This document shows, piece after piece, positions 1-9,119 of a stretch of 64,000 nucleotides of DNA. Made by a program: the position numbers and the translations under genes. The notes under the pieces were generated by a model. It saw nothing but the letters and a program-made list of their open reading frames with translations, ran no database searches and had not been told where the DNA came from. Origin of the DNA: Bacillus sp. ISL-45 (GTDB taxonomy: Bacteria > Bacillota > Bacilli > Bacillales > Cytobacillaceae); NCBI RefSeq assembly GCF_018613195.1, contig NZ_JAGGQQ010000004.1:149375-213374 (forward strand). Reading direction: 5' to 3'. The stretch's first letter is position 1; every line of letters begins with the position of its first letter.

Positions 1-383
1 GGGTATCTTTATGCGCGAATCTTACCCTTATGCGAGCTTCTACCTTTCTATAAGGGTAGCTTTCGGTGCGAATCGTACCCTTATGCGGCCCTCCCCCCTC
101 TTCATAAGGATATCTTTCGGTGCGAATCGTACCCTTATGCGGCCTTCTACCTCTTCATAAGGGTATCTTTATGCGCGAATCGTACCCTTATCCGGCCTTT
201 TACCTCTTCATAAGGGTATCTTTATGCGCGAATCGTACCCTTATGCGGCCTTCTACCTTTCTATAAGGGTATCTTTATGCGCGAATCGTACCCTTATGCG
301 GCCTTCTACCTTTCTATAAGGGTACCTTTATGCGCGAATCGTACTCTTATGCGGCCTTCCCCCTCTTCATAAGGATATCTTTC
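1..383. repeat. Tandem array of a 53-bp unit with inverted arms (about seven copies)
   Basis: The motif TAAGGG/TAAGGA recurs at 51, 105, 158, 211, 264, 317 and 370, giving a period of 53-54 bp. A typical unit reads GTACCCTTA, 18 bp of loop, CATAAGGGT (or TATAAGGGT), then about 17 bp containing TTTATGCGCGAATC or TTTCGGTGCGAATC. The arms are reverse complements, so each unit can fold into a hairpin. Copies differ by point changes in the loop and tail. The array runs off the left edge of the window, so its full length is unknown. No reading frame is conserved. It lies downstream of ymdB. The same arm spacing is seen at 49561-49795. Confidence 0.93.
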
Positions 384-384
384 C

Positions 385-413
385 TCCGGATGCTTCTTAA
401 TAAGAGGCATTCG
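385..413. other. Stem-loop next to the tandem array
   Basis: Near-perfect inverted repeat: CCGGATGCTTCTT pairs with AAGAGGCATTCGG apart from two wobble pairs. There is no clear T-run on either side, so it may be a weak terminator on either strand or the degenerate end of the repeat array. Confidence 0.5.
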
Positions 414-459
414 GTATTTCATACACATCCAAATAACCAATTTAACGCAAATTAATAGA

Positions 460-491
460 CTGCAGATAAACTCAAATGAGTCCGTCTGCAG
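460..491 (-). terminator. Possible ymdB terminator
   Basis: CTGCAGA and TCTGCAG arms enclose a second ACTCA/TGAGT stem, forming a long interrupted hairpin 32 bp beyond the ymdB stop. The following bases on the minus strand are AT-rich but have no real T-run, so this may only be an mRNA 3' end structure. Confidence 0.45.
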
Positions 492-522
492 CCTGAAAGA
501 TTGTTAACCAGATATCATACTT

Positions 523-1320
523 TTAATCATAAAAAGGGTGATCTTCGTTAATAAGGATTTTTTGGATTTTCACTGCTTTGCCAGTCTTTTTATCCAAATC
601 TATCAATACTGCAGACAGCTGGTTCCTTCCATCCTTGGCTACTTCGAAACGTGTTGGCAAACTTGTCATGAACCTTCTTAGGACCGCTTCTTTTTCTACT
701 CCCAATATACCATCATATGGCCCGGTCATGCCTACATCGGTAAGAAAAGCTGTACCAGAGGGCAAGATCCTGTCATCTGCTGTCTGGACATGAGTATGCG
801 TACCGACCACAGCGGAAACTCTCCCATCAAGATACCAGCCCATCGCCTGCTTTTCGCTAGTTGCCTCAGCATGGAAATCGACGAAGATGAGGGAAGTGCG
901 TTTGCTAGCTTCCTCAATCAATTCATCTGCTTTTTTAAATGGGCAATCTATTGGTGTCAAGAAGGTACGGCCCTGTAAGTTGATTATTGCCAGTTCTTCC
1001 TGGTTGACCTTTAAATAAACAATTCCTTTTCCGGGTACTTCTTCAGGGAAATTAGCGGGCCTGACCAGATATTTAGCATTATCGATGAATTCGAAAATAT
1101 CTCGATTATCCCATGCATGGTTGCCTAAAGTTACAGCCTGTGCGCCCTGTTCGAGAAATTGCCGGTAAATCTTTTCGGTAATCCCTTTTCCGCTCGCTGC
1201 ATTCTCACCATTTATGATGGTAACAGTCGGACGAAATTTCCCCTTTAGCTTTGGCAGGTATTCCGTAACCATATCCCGTCCAGGCGAACCTACAACATCC
1301 CCTACAAATAAAATCCTCAT
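523..1320 (-). CDS. ymdB: YmdB family metallophosphoesterase (cyclic nucleotide phosphodiesterase)
   Basis: Protein of 265 residues, the usual YmdB length. The N-terminus MRILFVGDVVGSPGR carries the first metal-binding Asp. GENAASGKGIT, the GNHAWDN motif near residue 67 and GTHTHVQTAD near residue 173 give the remaining metal ligands of the calcineurin-like fold. In B. subtilis YmdB hydrolyses cyclic nucleotides in vitro and acts in the switch between motility and biofilm gene expression; that role here is inferred from orthology. The gene follows rny as in B. subtilis but has its own extended -10 promoter. The start is supported by GAGGATAT just before the ATG. A tandem repeat array lies downstream where spoVS would be expected further on. 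Confidence 0.93.
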   Translation of the reverse strand: MRILFVGDVVGSPGRDMVTEYLPKLKGKFRPTVTIINGENAASGKGITEKIYRQFLEQGAQAVTLGNHAWDNRDIFEFIDNAKYLVRPANFPEEVPGKGIVYLKVNQEELAIINLQGRTFLTPIDCPFKKADELIEEASKRTSLIFVDFHAEATSEKQAMGWYLDGRVSAVVGTHTHVQTADDRILPSGTAFLTDVGMTGPYDGILGVEKEAVLRRFMTSLPTRFEVAKDGRNQLSAVLIDLDKKTGKAVKIQKILINEDHPFYD

Positions 1321-1360
1321 ATATCCTCATTCCTGCCTTTAAGTTAGTTTTTATGTAAAA

Positions 1361-1369
1361 ATTGTACCA
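1361..1369 (-). promoter_or_regulatory. Extended -10 promoter for ymdB
   Basis: Reads TGGTACAAT on the minus strand (TGn plus TACAAT), about 40 bp upstream of ymdB and downstream of the rny terminator. The -35 region is poor, as is common with extended -10 promoters. Confidence 0.5.
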
Positions 1370-1410
1370 TAACATCGAGATTAGAGGAAAACCAGCAAAG
1401 TTTCCATCAA

Positions 1411-1440
1411 TATAAAAAGCGGCGCCGAAGCACCGCTTTA
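1411..1440 (-). terminator. rny terminator
   Basis: AAAGCGGTGC, a TTCG loop and GCGCCGCTTT form a 10-bp stem (one GU pair) followed by TTTAT. The TAA stop of rny lies inside the ascending arm. Confidence 0.85.
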
Positions 1441-3003
1441 TTTTGCATATTCAACTGCCCGTGTCTCACGGATGACTGTAACCTTGATATGTCCAGGATA
1501 ATCGAGTTCATCCTCGATTTTCTTGCGAATATCTCGTGCGAGGCGGTGGGCCTGCAAGTCATCGATTTGATCAGGCTTAACCATGATCCTGATTTCTCTG
1601 CCAGCCTGAATAGCGAATGATTTTTCGACTCCTTCATAGGATTCTGAAATCTCTTCCAGCCTTTCGAGACGGCGGATATAGTTTTCAAGCGCTTCGCTAC
1701 GGGCACCAGGCCTTGCAGCTGATAATGCGTCAGCAGCTGCAACAAGTACTGCAATGATCGAAGTCGGCTCTGTATCACCATGGTGAGAAGCAATACTGTT
1801 AATTACAACTGGATGCTCCTTATACTTTGTAGCGAGCTCCACGCCAATTTCAACATGGCTTCCTTCCACTTCATGGTCAATGGCCTTTCCGATGTCATGC
1901 AGAAGTCCTGCACGGCGAGCTAACGTTTCATCTTCACCTAGTTCTGCGGCAAGCAATCCGGACAATTGGGCTACTTCCATTGAATGTTTAAGTACATTCT
2001 GTCCGTAGCTTGTACGGTATTTCAAACGGCCAAGAATTTTAATAAGATCTGGATGCAGTCCGTGAACTCCCACTTCGAAGGTAGTCTGTTCCCCAACCTC
2101 ACGAATATGTTCATCAACTTCACGGCGCGCTTTCTCAACCATTTCCTCAATTCGAGCCGGATGAATACGTCCATCCTGGACAAGCTTGTCTAGAGCTAGA
2201 CGGGCTGTTTCACGTCTGATTGGGTCAAATCCAGAAAGGATAACGGCTTCCGGAGTGTCATCAATAATGAGATCAATTCCAGTCAACGTTTCCAGGGTGC
2301 GGATATTCCGTCCCTCACGACCGATAATACGCCCTTTCATTTCATCATTCGGAAGATTTACGACTGATACAGTCGTTTCAGCAACATGATCTGCTGCACA
2401 CCTTTGAATGGCCAGTGAAAGTACTTCTTTCGCTTTCTTATCGGATTCTTCTTTCGCCCTGTTTTCGTTTTCCTTAATCATTAGTGCAATGTCGTGAGCA
2501 AGTTCTTGCTCAGTACGCTCCAAAATGATGGATTTAGCCTCATCACGCGTTAAGCCCGAGATGCGTTCTAGTTCAGTCTGCTGATTTCGTACCATCTCGT
2601 CCACTTTGCTTTCCATCTCTTCAATATGCTGTTGTCTTTTGGAAAGAGCGTCATCTTTTTTCTCTAAAAGATTCTCGCGTTTGTTCAACGACTCATCTTT
2701 GCGATCAAGATTCTCCTCTTTTTGCAATAAACGATTTTCTTGTTTTTGCAGTTCATTTCTTCGTTCACGAATTTCACGCTCTGCTTCAGTACGCAGCTTG
2801 TGATTTTCATCCTTAGCCTCCAGCAGGGCTTCTTTTTTCATAGCCTCTGCTTCACGCTTCGCATCTTCAACAATTTGTTCTGCGGCGTTTTTGGCACCTG
2901 CAATTTTTGCTTCCGCAACGGATTTACGATAAAAATAGCCAACAACTGCACCGACGAATAGGCCAAGCAAAATGGAGATGATTGAAATAATTAGATCCAT
3001 CAT
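1438..3003 (-). CDS. rny: Ribonuclease Y, membrane-anchored endoribonuclease
   Basis: About 521 residues, against 520 in B. subtilis. In order: an N-terminal transmembrane helix (residues about 4-25), a long charged coiled coil rich in Glu/Lys/Arg to about residue 200, a KH domain with [12 protein letters not shown] near residue 222, and an HD domain with [12 protein letters not shown] near residue 368, whose His-Asp pair binds metal. RNase Y starts decay of many mRNAs at the membrane and is a core part of the Gram-positive degradosome. AGGAGG precedes two adjacent ATG codons (3003 and 3000); I took the first. The pnp and rnjB genes of the same RNA decay system are also in this window. It has its own promoter and terminator. 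Confidence 0.97.
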   Translation of the reverse strand: MMDLIISIISILLGLFVGAVVGYFYRKSVAEAKIAGAKNAAEQIVEDAKREAEAMKKEALLEAKDENHKLRTEAEREIRERRNELQKQENRLLQKEENLDRKDESLNKRENLLEKKDDALSKRQQHIEEMESKVDEMVRNQQTELERISGLTRDEAKSIILERTEQELAHDIALMIKENENRAKEESDKKAKEVLSLAIQRCAADHVAETTVSVVNLPNDEMKGRIIGREGRNIRTLETLTGIDLIIDDTPEAVILSGFDPIRRETARLALDKLVQDGRIHPARIEEMVEKARREVDEHIREVGEQTTFEVGVHGLHPDLIKILGRLKYRTSYGQNVLKHSMEVAQLSGLLAAELGEDETLARRAGLLHDIGKAIDHEVEGSHVEIGVELATKYKEHPVVINSIASHHGDTEPTSIIAVLVAAADALSAARPGARSEALENYIRRLERLEEISESYEGVEKSFAIQAGREIRIMVKPDQIDDLQAHRLARDIRKKIEDELDYPGHIKVTVIRETRAVEYAK

Positions 3004-3138
3004 TTTCACCTCCTCTTGCTATGAACTTGTGTTACGTTTTTTAAAGTGTCGGCATGTACATTGTTACAAGCATCAATATACAGCTCAAATGCTTTTAAAC
3101 GTTTTTAATACGATGAAAATGTAAAATATACATTTTTA

Positions 3139-3167
3139 ATTGTAAAGCTGCCATATTTTATTGTCAA
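3139..3167 (-). promoter_or_regulatory. Sigma-A promoter for rny
   Basis: Minus-strand TTGACA (3162-3167), 17-bp spacer, TACAAT (3139-3144). This is a near-consensus housekeeping promoter about 130 bp upstream of rny, in the recA-rny interval (3004-3369) that otherwise holds only the recA terminator. Confidence 0.82.
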
Positions 3168-3307
3168 GGGTTTGTCCCATGTGTATTCTGTTGGTTTGAT
3201 TAATTATTCAATCAATTCTTATTTCTTCGATGTGACTGTTGATTTTCTACGCATTCTCCGAAAGGAGTATAAAGGCTGAAAATCAATATTCACCTAACAT
3301 TAAAGTA

Positions 3308-3350
3308 AGAAAAGTACAAACAAGGCCTCCTGGATTTCAGGAGACCTTGG
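3308..3350 (-). terminator. recA terminator
   Basis: CAAGGTCTCCTG and CAGGAGGCCTTG arms flank a short AAAT loop, followed by TTTGTACTTTTCTT on the minus strand, about 20 bp after the recA stop. Confidence 0.88.
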
Positions 3351-3369
3351 TGATAGCAGAGATAGACTA

Positions 3370-4410
3370 TTAATCTAATGGAAGTTCTTCCTGGTCTTCA
3401 TCAGTTTCAGTCACTTTGAACTCGCCATCAAGGCCGTAGTGATTACGGATTTTCTGCTTGATTTCAAGACGGATGGATGGGTTTTCCTTAAGGAACATTT
3501 TCGCATTCTCTCTTCCCTGTCCAAGACGCTCACCATTGTAGGAATACCAAGAACCACTCTTATCGACGATATCAAGGTCTGAACCCATGTCGATGATTTC
3601 ACCCTCTTGGGAAATCCCCTCACCGTACATGATATCCACTTCAGCTGTACGGAATGGAGGAGCGACCTTGTTCTTGACGACTTTGATCCTCGTTTTGTTA
3701 CCGACCATATCATTGCCCTGCTTCAAAGTTTCAGCACGGCGGACTTCAAGACGTACGCTTGAATAGAATTTAAGAGCGCGTCCTCCAGGAGTTGTTTCAG
3801 GGTTCCCGAACATAACGCCGACTTTTTCACGAATCTGGTTAATGAAGATTGCGATAGTCTTTGACTTGTTGATTGCACCGGAAAGCTTACGCAATGCCTG
3901 GGACATCAAACGGGCCTGAAGACCAACGTGGGCATCGCCCATCTCACCTTCAATTTCAGCCTTTGGAACAAGAGCTGCAACGGAGTCAACAACAATAATA
4001 TCAATTGCTCCACTTCGCACAAGTGCTTCTGCGATTTCCAAAGCCTGTTCTCCAGTGTCAGGCTGCGAAAGAAGAAGCTCATCGATATTTACACCAAGTT
4101 TCTGTGCATATACAGGATCCAGTGCGTGTTCAGCGTCAATGAATGCCGCCTGGCCGCCATTTGCCTGTACCTCTGCAATTGCATGAAGCGCAACAGTTGT
4201 CTTACCTGAACTTTCAGGTCCGTAGATTTCAACAACACGTCCGCGAGGATATCCGCCTATTCCCAGGGCAGCATCCAGTGCAAGGGACCCACTTGGAGAA
4301 GTAGAAATTTTAGTGTCTGTTTTCTCCCCTAATTTCATAACTGATCCTTTACCAAATTGCTTTTCAATTTGTTTTAACGCCATATCTAAGGCAGCTTGAC
4401 GATCACTCAC
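3370..4410 (-). CDS. recA: RecA recombinase
   Basis: 346 residues, a normal RecA length. Walker A GPESSGKT is at about residues 64-72, followed by the RecA signature [13 protein letters not shown] and the NQIREKVG segment of the L2 region. The C-terminus is acidic ([10 protein letters not shown]). RecA forms filaments on single-stranded DNA, drives homologous pairing and stimulates LexA self-cleavage. The gene stands alone between the cinA terminator and its own terminator, with a LexA-type box upstream. B. subtilis has pbpX between recA and rny; here it is absent. Confidence 0.99.
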   Translation of the reverse strand: MSDRQAALDMALKQIEKQFGKGSVMKLGEKTDTKISTSPSGSLALDAALGIGGYPRGRVVEIYGPESSGKTTVALHAIAEVQANGGQAAFIDAEHALDPVYAQKLGVNIDELLLSQPDTGEQALEIAEALVRSGAIDIIVVDSVAALVPKAEIEGEMGDAHVGLQARLMSQALRKLSGAINKSKTIAIFINQIREKVGVMFGNPETTPGGRALKFYSSVRLEVRRAETLKQGNDMVGNKTRIKVVKNKVAPPFRTAEVDIMYGEGISQEGEIIDMGSDLDIVDKSGSWYSYNGERLGQGRENAKMFLKENPSIRLEIKQKIRNHYGLDGEFKVTETDEDQEELPLD

Positions 4411-4486
4411 ACAAATTTCCTCCTTTTATATAAAAACGAACCAGCATACTGTCTGGCCGCAAATCTCTTATTTAAAGCCTACTATT

Positions 4487-4516
4487 ACTATACCTTTTTC
4501 CAAGAGGTTTGTCCAA
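4487..4516 (-). promoter_or_regulatory. recA promoter
   Basis: Minus-strand TTGGAC (4511-4516), an 18-bp spacer and TATAGT (4487-4492), about 75 bp upstream of the recA start. Confidence 0.65.
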
Positions 4517-4524
4517 CAAAAAAT

Positions 4525-4538
4525 CGAACATTTATTCG
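4525..4538 (-). promoter_or_regulatory. LexA (DinR) box upstream of recA
   Basis: Minus-strand CGAATAAATGTTCG differs from the symmetric Gram-positive SOS box CGAAC-N4-GTTCG at a single base. It lies 8 bp upstream of the -35 hexamer. Its position supports SOS control of recA by LexA; this is inferred from motif and context. Confidence 0.8.
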
Positions 4539-4695
4539 TTTTTTTTAGAAGAGCAAAAAGCGTCAAAATTGATTTTTCGATGCTTTTTTCAGCAGTTTTA
4601 CTTTGATATATACCCATTAAAATTAGTTTTCAGCAAAGAATCTGCCTATTCTAAATACGGGGATGACTATTTCCTTTCAGTATATTCAGGGGCAT

Positions 4696-4729
4696 AAAAA
4701 GAACACGGGAGTTCATCACTTCCGTGTTC
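4696..4729 (-). terminator. cinA terminator
   Basis: GAACACGG and CCGTGTTC arms followed by TTTTTATG on the minus strand. The TGA stop of cinA lies within the hairpin. The rest of the 4411-4715 interval holds the recA promoter and LexA box. Confidence 0.88.
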
Positions 4730-5963
4730 CTGATAATCTATTAATTATAATCTGACAGCCAAACTTTACTGACCTTTTCCTGATGGCATCCCGGGAACCG
4801 CTGAGGGTCAGTTTTTCCACATGGACTGGCTGCCCCTTTATATGCACCCCGATGAAAACCGTTCCAGCCGGATGCCCCTCCAGGCTGTCTGGACCAGCTG
4901 CTCCGGTAAAGCTGATGCCGATATCAGAGTTGGTAAGCGCTGCAGCATTTACTGCGAGTTCTTCCGCACATTCACTGCTTACAGCTCCAAATTTCTCGAT
5001 TGTTTTCGAATCAACCTTCACAAGACCAATTTTGGCCTCATTGGAGTAACAGACGATACCGCCCTTAAAAAGGCTGCTTGCACCTGGAACTGAAGTCAAA
5101 TCCTGCTGGAACATGCCGCCTGTTAAACTTTCAGCAGCTGATAATGTCAGGTTTCTGCTTTTCAATATTTTTGAAAGCTCTATGACTAAGGAAGTTTCGT
5201 CGTAACCATAAAAATGCTCACCGACTCTGTCCATGATTTCAGCTTCTATTCGGTCAATCAATGCCTGGGCAGACCCGCGCACGTCGTCCCTCGCGGTAAG
5301 CCTCAGTGTAACTTCACCGTCTCCAGCCAGTGGTGCAATGGTCGGATTGCTTTGCTGGTCAATCAAATCTTCAATTTCTGATTCAAGAGCCGCCTCGCCA
5401 ATTCCAAAGAACCGGAGGACTCTCGATTCAATTTTAGCTTGATTGCCAGACAAGCCTTCAATAGCAGCCTGACCGTATTTCAAGAACATAGGCTCCATTT
5501 CAGAGGGAGGCCCCGGCAGAAGCATGTACTTGTTGTCCTCAGTTGGCAGGAACATCCCCGGAGCCATGCCATGATCATTTTTCAGGACAGTGGACCCTTC
5601 GATGACGAGTGCCTGCTTCCTGTTATTCTCAGTCATTACCCTGTTCGTTTTTTCAAAATACAATTCGATGGACTTCATCGCTTCTTCATCAAGAACAAGC
5701 TGCTTTCCAAGCTGCCCAGCAATAGTATCTTTTGTCAGGTCATCCTTCGTCGGACCCAATCCGCCAGTAAAGATAATCAGCTCTGCACGTTCCCTGGCAA
5801 TTTCCATTGCATTCTTCAATCTATCAGGATTATCTCCGACAACAGTATGAAAGTAAACATTGATTCCCAGGTCGGCAAGCTGCCTGGAAAGGAACCTGGC
5901 GTTCGTGTTGACAATTTGCCCAAGGAGCAATTCAGATCCCACAGCAATGATTTCGGCATTCAT
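4716..5963 (-). CDS. cinA: CinA family competence/damage-inducible protein
   Basis: 415 residues from the ATG at 5963 (B. subtilis CinA is 416). The longer frame would add six residues that coincide with the ribosome binding site GGGGGACAAG. The N-terminal half is a MoCF/MogA-like domain ([25 protein letters not shown]) tied to pyrophosphatase activity on ADP-ribose or similar substrates in homologues. The C-terminal part from about residue 255 is the PncC/CinA amidase domain ([25 protein letters not shown]), linked to NMN deamidation. In B. subtilis cinA is co-expressed with recA in competence; here a terminator separates them. The gene follows pgsA by 24 bp. Confidence 0.95.
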   Translation of the reverse strand: MNAEIIAVGSELLLGQIVNTNARFLSRQLADLGINVYFHTVVGDNPDRLKNAMEIARERAELIIFTGGLGPTKDDLTKDTIAGQLGKQLVLDEEAMKSIELYFEKTNRVMTENNRKQALVIEGSTVLKNDHGMAPGMFLPTEDNKYMLLPGPPSEMEPMFLKYGQAAIEGLSGNQAKIESRVLRFFGIGEAALESEIEDLIDQQSNPTIAPLAGDGEVTLRLTARDDVRGSAQALIDRIEAEIMDRVGEHFYGYDETSLVIELSKILKSRNLTLSAAESLTGGMFQQDLTSVPGASSLFKGGIVCYSNEAKIGLVKVDSKTIEKFGAVSSECAEELAVNAAALTNSDIGISFTGAAGPDSLEGHPAGTVFIGVHIKGQPVHVEKLTLSGSRDAIRKRSVKFGCQIIINRLSGTRK

Positions 5964-5987
5964 TTCTTGTCCCCCTGACAAAATCGA

Positions 5988-6566
5988 TTATTTGGAATTA
6001 CTGAATACTTGCTTGTTTTTAGCGAAGTAATCCCATCCAGACCAAATGGTAAAGAACATCGCCACCCATAATGCGATGTCTGCAAACGGAATGGAGAATG
6101 CTTCAAAAATGATATTGTGCAGCAAGAGGGCGGAAATGGCCACTGTCTGGGCCCACATTTTAATCTTACCGGGCATTTTAGCTGCAACAACTTCGCCACC
6201 GCCAGCAAGCAGTAAACGCAATCCGGTTACAGCAAACTCCCGGCTGATGATAATAATGACAATCCACGCAGGGGCATACCCCAGTTCAACCAACACAATC
6301 AGTGCAGAAGAGACAAGCAGTTTATCTGCAAGGGGATCAAGGAATTTCCCAAGGTTTGTAACTAAGTTGTGCTTTCGTGCCAGATAACCGTCAACCCAGT
6401 CTGTAACAGACGCAAAGATGTAGATTAGCGCTCCTACAAAATGAGTGACGGGCATGGTTGTACCAAGCAGGGAGATATCCCCCCATGAAAATGGGACAAG
6501 CATGATGATCATGAATAACGGAATCAATAAAATTCGTGAAACCGTAATCTTATTTGGCAAATTCAT
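5988..6566 (-). CDS. pgsA: CDP-diacylglycerol-glycerol-3-phosphate 3-phosphatidyltransferase
   Basis: 192 residues, the usual PgsA length, with several hydrophobic helices. The CDP-alcohol phosphotransferase signature is complete: Asp56, Asp59-Gly60, Ala63-Arg64, Gly73, Asp77 and Asp81 (D..DG..AR...G...D...D). The enzyme joins glycerol 3-phosphate to CDP-diacylglycerol to make phosphatidylglycerol phosphate, the first committed step of phosphatidylglycerol synthesis, at the membrane. Its substrate is made by CdsA, encoded at 54396-55184. GGAGGAAATAG precedes the ATG. It lies between rodZ and cinA as in other Bacilli. Confidence 0.97.
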   Translation of the reverse strand: MNLPNKITVSRILLIPLFMIIMLVPFSWGDISLLGTTMPVTHFVGALIYIFASVTDWVDGYLARKHNLVTNLGKFLDPLADKLLVSSALIVLVELGYAPAWIVIIIISREFAVTGLRLLLAGGGEVVAAKMPGKIKMWAQTVAISALLLHNIIFEAFSIPFADIALWVAMFFTIWSGWDYFAKNKQVFSNSK

Positions 6567-6669
6567 ATACTATTTCCTCCAGATGAAAAATTGCAAAGCC
6601 ATTAGTTTGACTTCTTTCATTATATCCAATATGTAAAAAACATCATTAAATATGCCTTTTATAATTTTA

Positions 6670-6697
6670 GCCCGTATAAACTAAAGTTCATACGGGC
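6670..6697 (-). terminator. Stem-loop after rodZ
   Basis: GCCCGTAT and ATACGGGC arms with an inner AACT/AGTT stem lie just after the rodZ stop. The following sequence is AT-rich without a solid T-run, so this may be a partial terminator that lets pgsA-cinA be read through. Confidence 0.6.
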
Positions 6698-6711
6698 AAT
6701 AGAATTAAACC

Positions 6712-7608
6712 TTACTTTACAAAATTAATGGTTATATTCTGTGTCGTAGCATTTGAAGGGGAAATTGCATATTCCAGCTTCTGATCATTTACATAAATTT
6801 CGGTATCTGGAGCAAAGCCAACTTTGATCAAAGCCTGAGTATCATTTGTCAGGTCAGCAGTCTCGCTGACTTTGGCATCTTTATTCAACTCTTCACCGAA
6901 ATAAGTCTTGCCTGCCCCGTTTTTAACACTGACCCATGTCCTGCCTAAAGAAACAACCTTCACGACGAACTTGTCTGTATTCTTCAATTCATAAACAGTG
7001 TTGCTGCCGCTGTTTGAGGCGACGGTAAGTTCCTGTTGCGGAGTTTCAGGCTCTGTTTCTTCTTCAGCCGGTTCCTCCTCGGAAGCACCCTCATCCTCGC
7101 CAGTGCCTTCACTTCCGCTATCATCTGTTTGATCATCTTCATCTGTTATCTCTGCAGGTTCTTCCACCCTTGTCTGCTTACCTGTCGTCACAGGATCCTT
7201 TGTTTCATCACCCGCATACTCGACGATCAGATACCAAACCAGTGCGATAGCGCCTATGATAAAGATTCCAAACAAAATTTTCGGAAGAACATCGAGGATT
7301 TTGGAAGTCTCCGGAGAAATACTTTTCCTCGACTGGACACGGGAAAGCTGCTCGGGCAGCTCTTCGTTGTATGTAGATGGGATTTCATTTTTATGCTGCT
7401 CAAAAAGCTGTTCTGGATCAAGCCCCACAGCCTCTGCATATTGTTTAATGAATGCACGGACATAAAACTTTCCTGGCATCATAGAGTAATTGCCCTCTTC
7501 AATACCAAGAAGGTAGCGCTTCTGTATTTTCGTGATGGACTGCAGTTCGTCCAGGCTGAGGCCCTTAGCTTCACGTGCTTCCTTTAATATATTTCCTAAC
7601 TCAGTCAC
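6712..7608 (-). CDS. rodZ: RodZ-like helix-turn-helix membrane protein (YmfM)
   Basis: 298 residues from the GTG at 7608, chosen because GGAAGGTG sits 5 bp upstream; the longer frame starts inside that site. Residues about 1-70 form a HTH_25 (Xre-like) domain (LSLDELQSITKIQKRYL). One transmembrane helix (FGIFIIGAIALVWYLIV) follows at about residues 110-130. Next is a very acidic linker of about 50 residues rich in Glu, Asp, Pro and Thr. The C-terminal DUF4115 beta domain contains VSVKNGAGKTYFGE. RodZ couples MreB filaments to the cell-wall elongation machinery in rods. It sits between ymfK and pgsA, as in B. subtilis. Confidence 0.93.
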   Translation of the reverse strand: MTELGNILKEAREAKGLSLDELQSITKIQKRYLLGIEEGNYSMMPGKFYVRAFIKQYAEAVGLDPEQLFEQHKNEIPSTYNEELPEQLSRVQSRKSISPETSKILDVLPKILFGIFIIGAIALVWYLIVEYAGDETKDPVTTGKQTRVEEPAEITDEDDQTDDSGSEGTGEDEGASEEEPAEEETEPETPQQELTVASNSGSNTVYELKNTDKFVVKVVSLGRTWVSVKNGAGKTYFGEELNKDAKVSETADLTNDTQALIKVGFAPDTEIYVNDQKLEYAISPSNATTQNITINFVK

Positions 7609-7628
7609 GATAACACCTTCCAATACTG

Positions 7629-8420
7629 TTAAAAATCAAATCCGCCAAAATCAGAATCGGTAAACATGTGATTCTTCTGAACCATGTCATACACGATTTC
7701 TTCATCAGGGTTATTGCGAAGTTCAATAATATAATCAAAGTCATCCATTGTATATTCCGTATTCTGGACAAAAATATCCGGATGTTCAACAACCTTTACC
7801 GCAGGCAGGCGCATGATTTCCCTGACAAGCTGCCAGTGCTTCTCATTTGCCCTCCTAGTGGAGACGATTCCGTCAATGATAAATAAATTATCAGCGTTAT
7901 ACTCATCTTCAATCAATTGGTTGCGGATTGTCTGTTTCAGCAATGTTGAAGATACAAACAGCCACCGCTTGTTCGCACAGACACTTGAAGCCACGACGGA
8001 CTCCGTCTTGCCAACTCGCGGCATCCCGCGGATCCCAATCAGTTTGTGTCCTTCCATCTTAAACAATTCTGCCATAAAATCTACAAGTAGTCCAAGTTCA
8101 TCCCTAACAAACCGGAATGTTTTTTTATCATCTGCATCACGCTGTATGTACCTGCCATGTCTGACCGCCATCCGGTCACGAAGCTTTGGTTCACGGATTT
8201 TAATTACCTTTATTGTATCCATTGTATTTAAAATTGACTCTAATCGTTCAATTTGATCATCATCTTTTGCTAGGATCAACAGGCCGCGTCTTCCTTCATC
8301 CACTCCATTGATCGTAACAATATTTATTGACAGCATACCAAGCAAGGAAGAAATATCACCTAGCAGTCCTGGACGGTTAATCATAATCTCATATTCCAAG
8401 TACCATTCTTTCTTTTCCAT
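7629..8420 (-). CDS. ymfK: YmfK family protein: ACT-like domain plus P-loop-like region (DUF3388)
   Basis: 263 residues. The N-terminal 80 residues look like an ACT domain (INRPGLLGDISSLLGMLSIN), a ligand-binding module. Near residues 131-138, GMPRVGKT fits the Walker A pattern GxxxxGKT, and LFIIDG further on could be a Walker B strand, suggesting nucleotide binding. Function is unknown; the family is conserved in Bacilli next to rodZ. AGAGGAGGAG precedes the ATG. It is separated from ymfJ by a terminator and lies 20 bp upstream of the rodZ start, so the two are probably co-transcribed. Confidence 0.85.
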   Translation of the reverse strand: MEKKEWYLEYEIMINRPGLLGDISSLLGMLSINIVTINGVDEGRRGLLILAKDDDQIERLESILNTMDTIKVIKIREPKLRDRMAVRHGRYIQRDADDKKTFRFVRDELGLLVDFMAELFKMEGHKLIGIRGMPRVGKTESVVASSVCANKRWLFVSSTLLKQTIRNQLIEDEYNADNLFIIDGIVSTRRANEKHWQLVREIMRLPAVKVVEHPDIFVQNTEYTMDDFDYIIELRNNPDEEIVYDMVQKNHMFTDSDFGGFDF

Positions 8421-8715
8421 CGTTCTCCTCCTCTGCTATAGGGTCACTTGATTGCGACACATTTTGACATCGAATATCTAGCTACTATATTATATGATTT
8501 TCAAAGAAGATGAAAGGAAAAACAAGCCAGAAGTTAAAAGTAAAATAAAGCCTTGTGCCAGATGCCTTTTCGATGGAAATGCACACCTCTTTGCGTCGAT
8601 AAATAAAGCTCTTTACGAGGAGACTTCTGAATCATGAGCGAATATTACACGTAAACACCAAGGTGCCAGTTTTTACTTTTGGTTAAGAAAGCAACAAATT
8701 TTACGTTAAGAGCGT
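8421..8715. other. Non-coding interval between ymfJ and ymfK
   Basis: No gene is visible. On the minus strand TATAAT occurs near 8490 and may be the -10 of the ymfK promoter, with no convincing -35. The sequences AAAAGTAAAA near 8536 and TTTTACTTTT near 8671 form an inverted pair about 135 bp apart, but the match is short and AT-rich. Confidence 0.5.
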
Positions 8716-8748
8716 AAAAAAAAGAGAGGAAGCTGTATGTCCCCTCTC
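8716..8748 (-). terminator. ymfJ terminator
   Basis: GAGAGG and CCTCTC arms separated by 13 bases, followed by a run of eight T on the minus strand, 12 bp after the ymfJ stop. Confidence 0.85.
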
Positions 8749-8760
8749 AAATTCCACTTA

Positions 8761-9018
8761 TTATTTAGAACCGTTATTCTGAACCAATTTAACCATCACT
8801 GTTGCGATGGCATGCTGTTCGTCAGGACTTGCAACTGACCACAGGTCTGCAAGTACTCTTTCCTGCTCATTTTTAGGGTCGACATTCTTGGCAAGATAGT
8901 CCCCAATTTGGTAGGCAAGGTCTCCCACGACTTCTTTGTTCAGACCCTGTTCCTGCCCCTGATGAAGGCGATCTCCCAAGAAATCCTTCCATTGATTCCA
9001 GTTATCCAGTACGGACAT
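8761..9018 (-). CDS. ymfJ: YmfJ, DUF3243 family small protein
   Basis: 85 residues, starting MSVLDNWNQWKDFLG, with a helical, charged sequence and no membrane segment or catalytic motif that I can recognise. The DUF3243 family is widespread in Bacilli at this position between ymfI and ymfK; its function is unknown. CAAGGAGGTTGTCAAT precedes the ATG, a strong ribosome binding site, which suggests substantial expression. A terminator follows directly. The identification rests on gene order and on recognising the sequence. Confidence 0.87.
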   Translation of the reverse strand: MSVLDNWNQWKDFLGDRLHQGQEQGLNKEVVGDLAYQIGDYLAKNVDPKNEQERVLADLWSVASPDEQHAIATVMVKLVQNNGSK

Positions 9019-9119
9019 ATTGACAACCTCCTTGTCTGAAATAGTACAAGGTTATTTTGCATACGTACTCCCATAATTATTCATAACGGTTCATGTTTTG
9101 AAAAATTGTCACATATGCA

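Noticed and set aside
1-383. CRISPR-like array
   Set aside because: Units repeat along their whole 53 bp; there are no unique spacers, and no cas genes are near.
8534-8686. Possible small inverted-repeat element between ymfJ and ymfK
   Set aside because: Arms AAAAGTAAAA/TTTTACTTTT are short and AT-rich, and the flanks do not extend the match.
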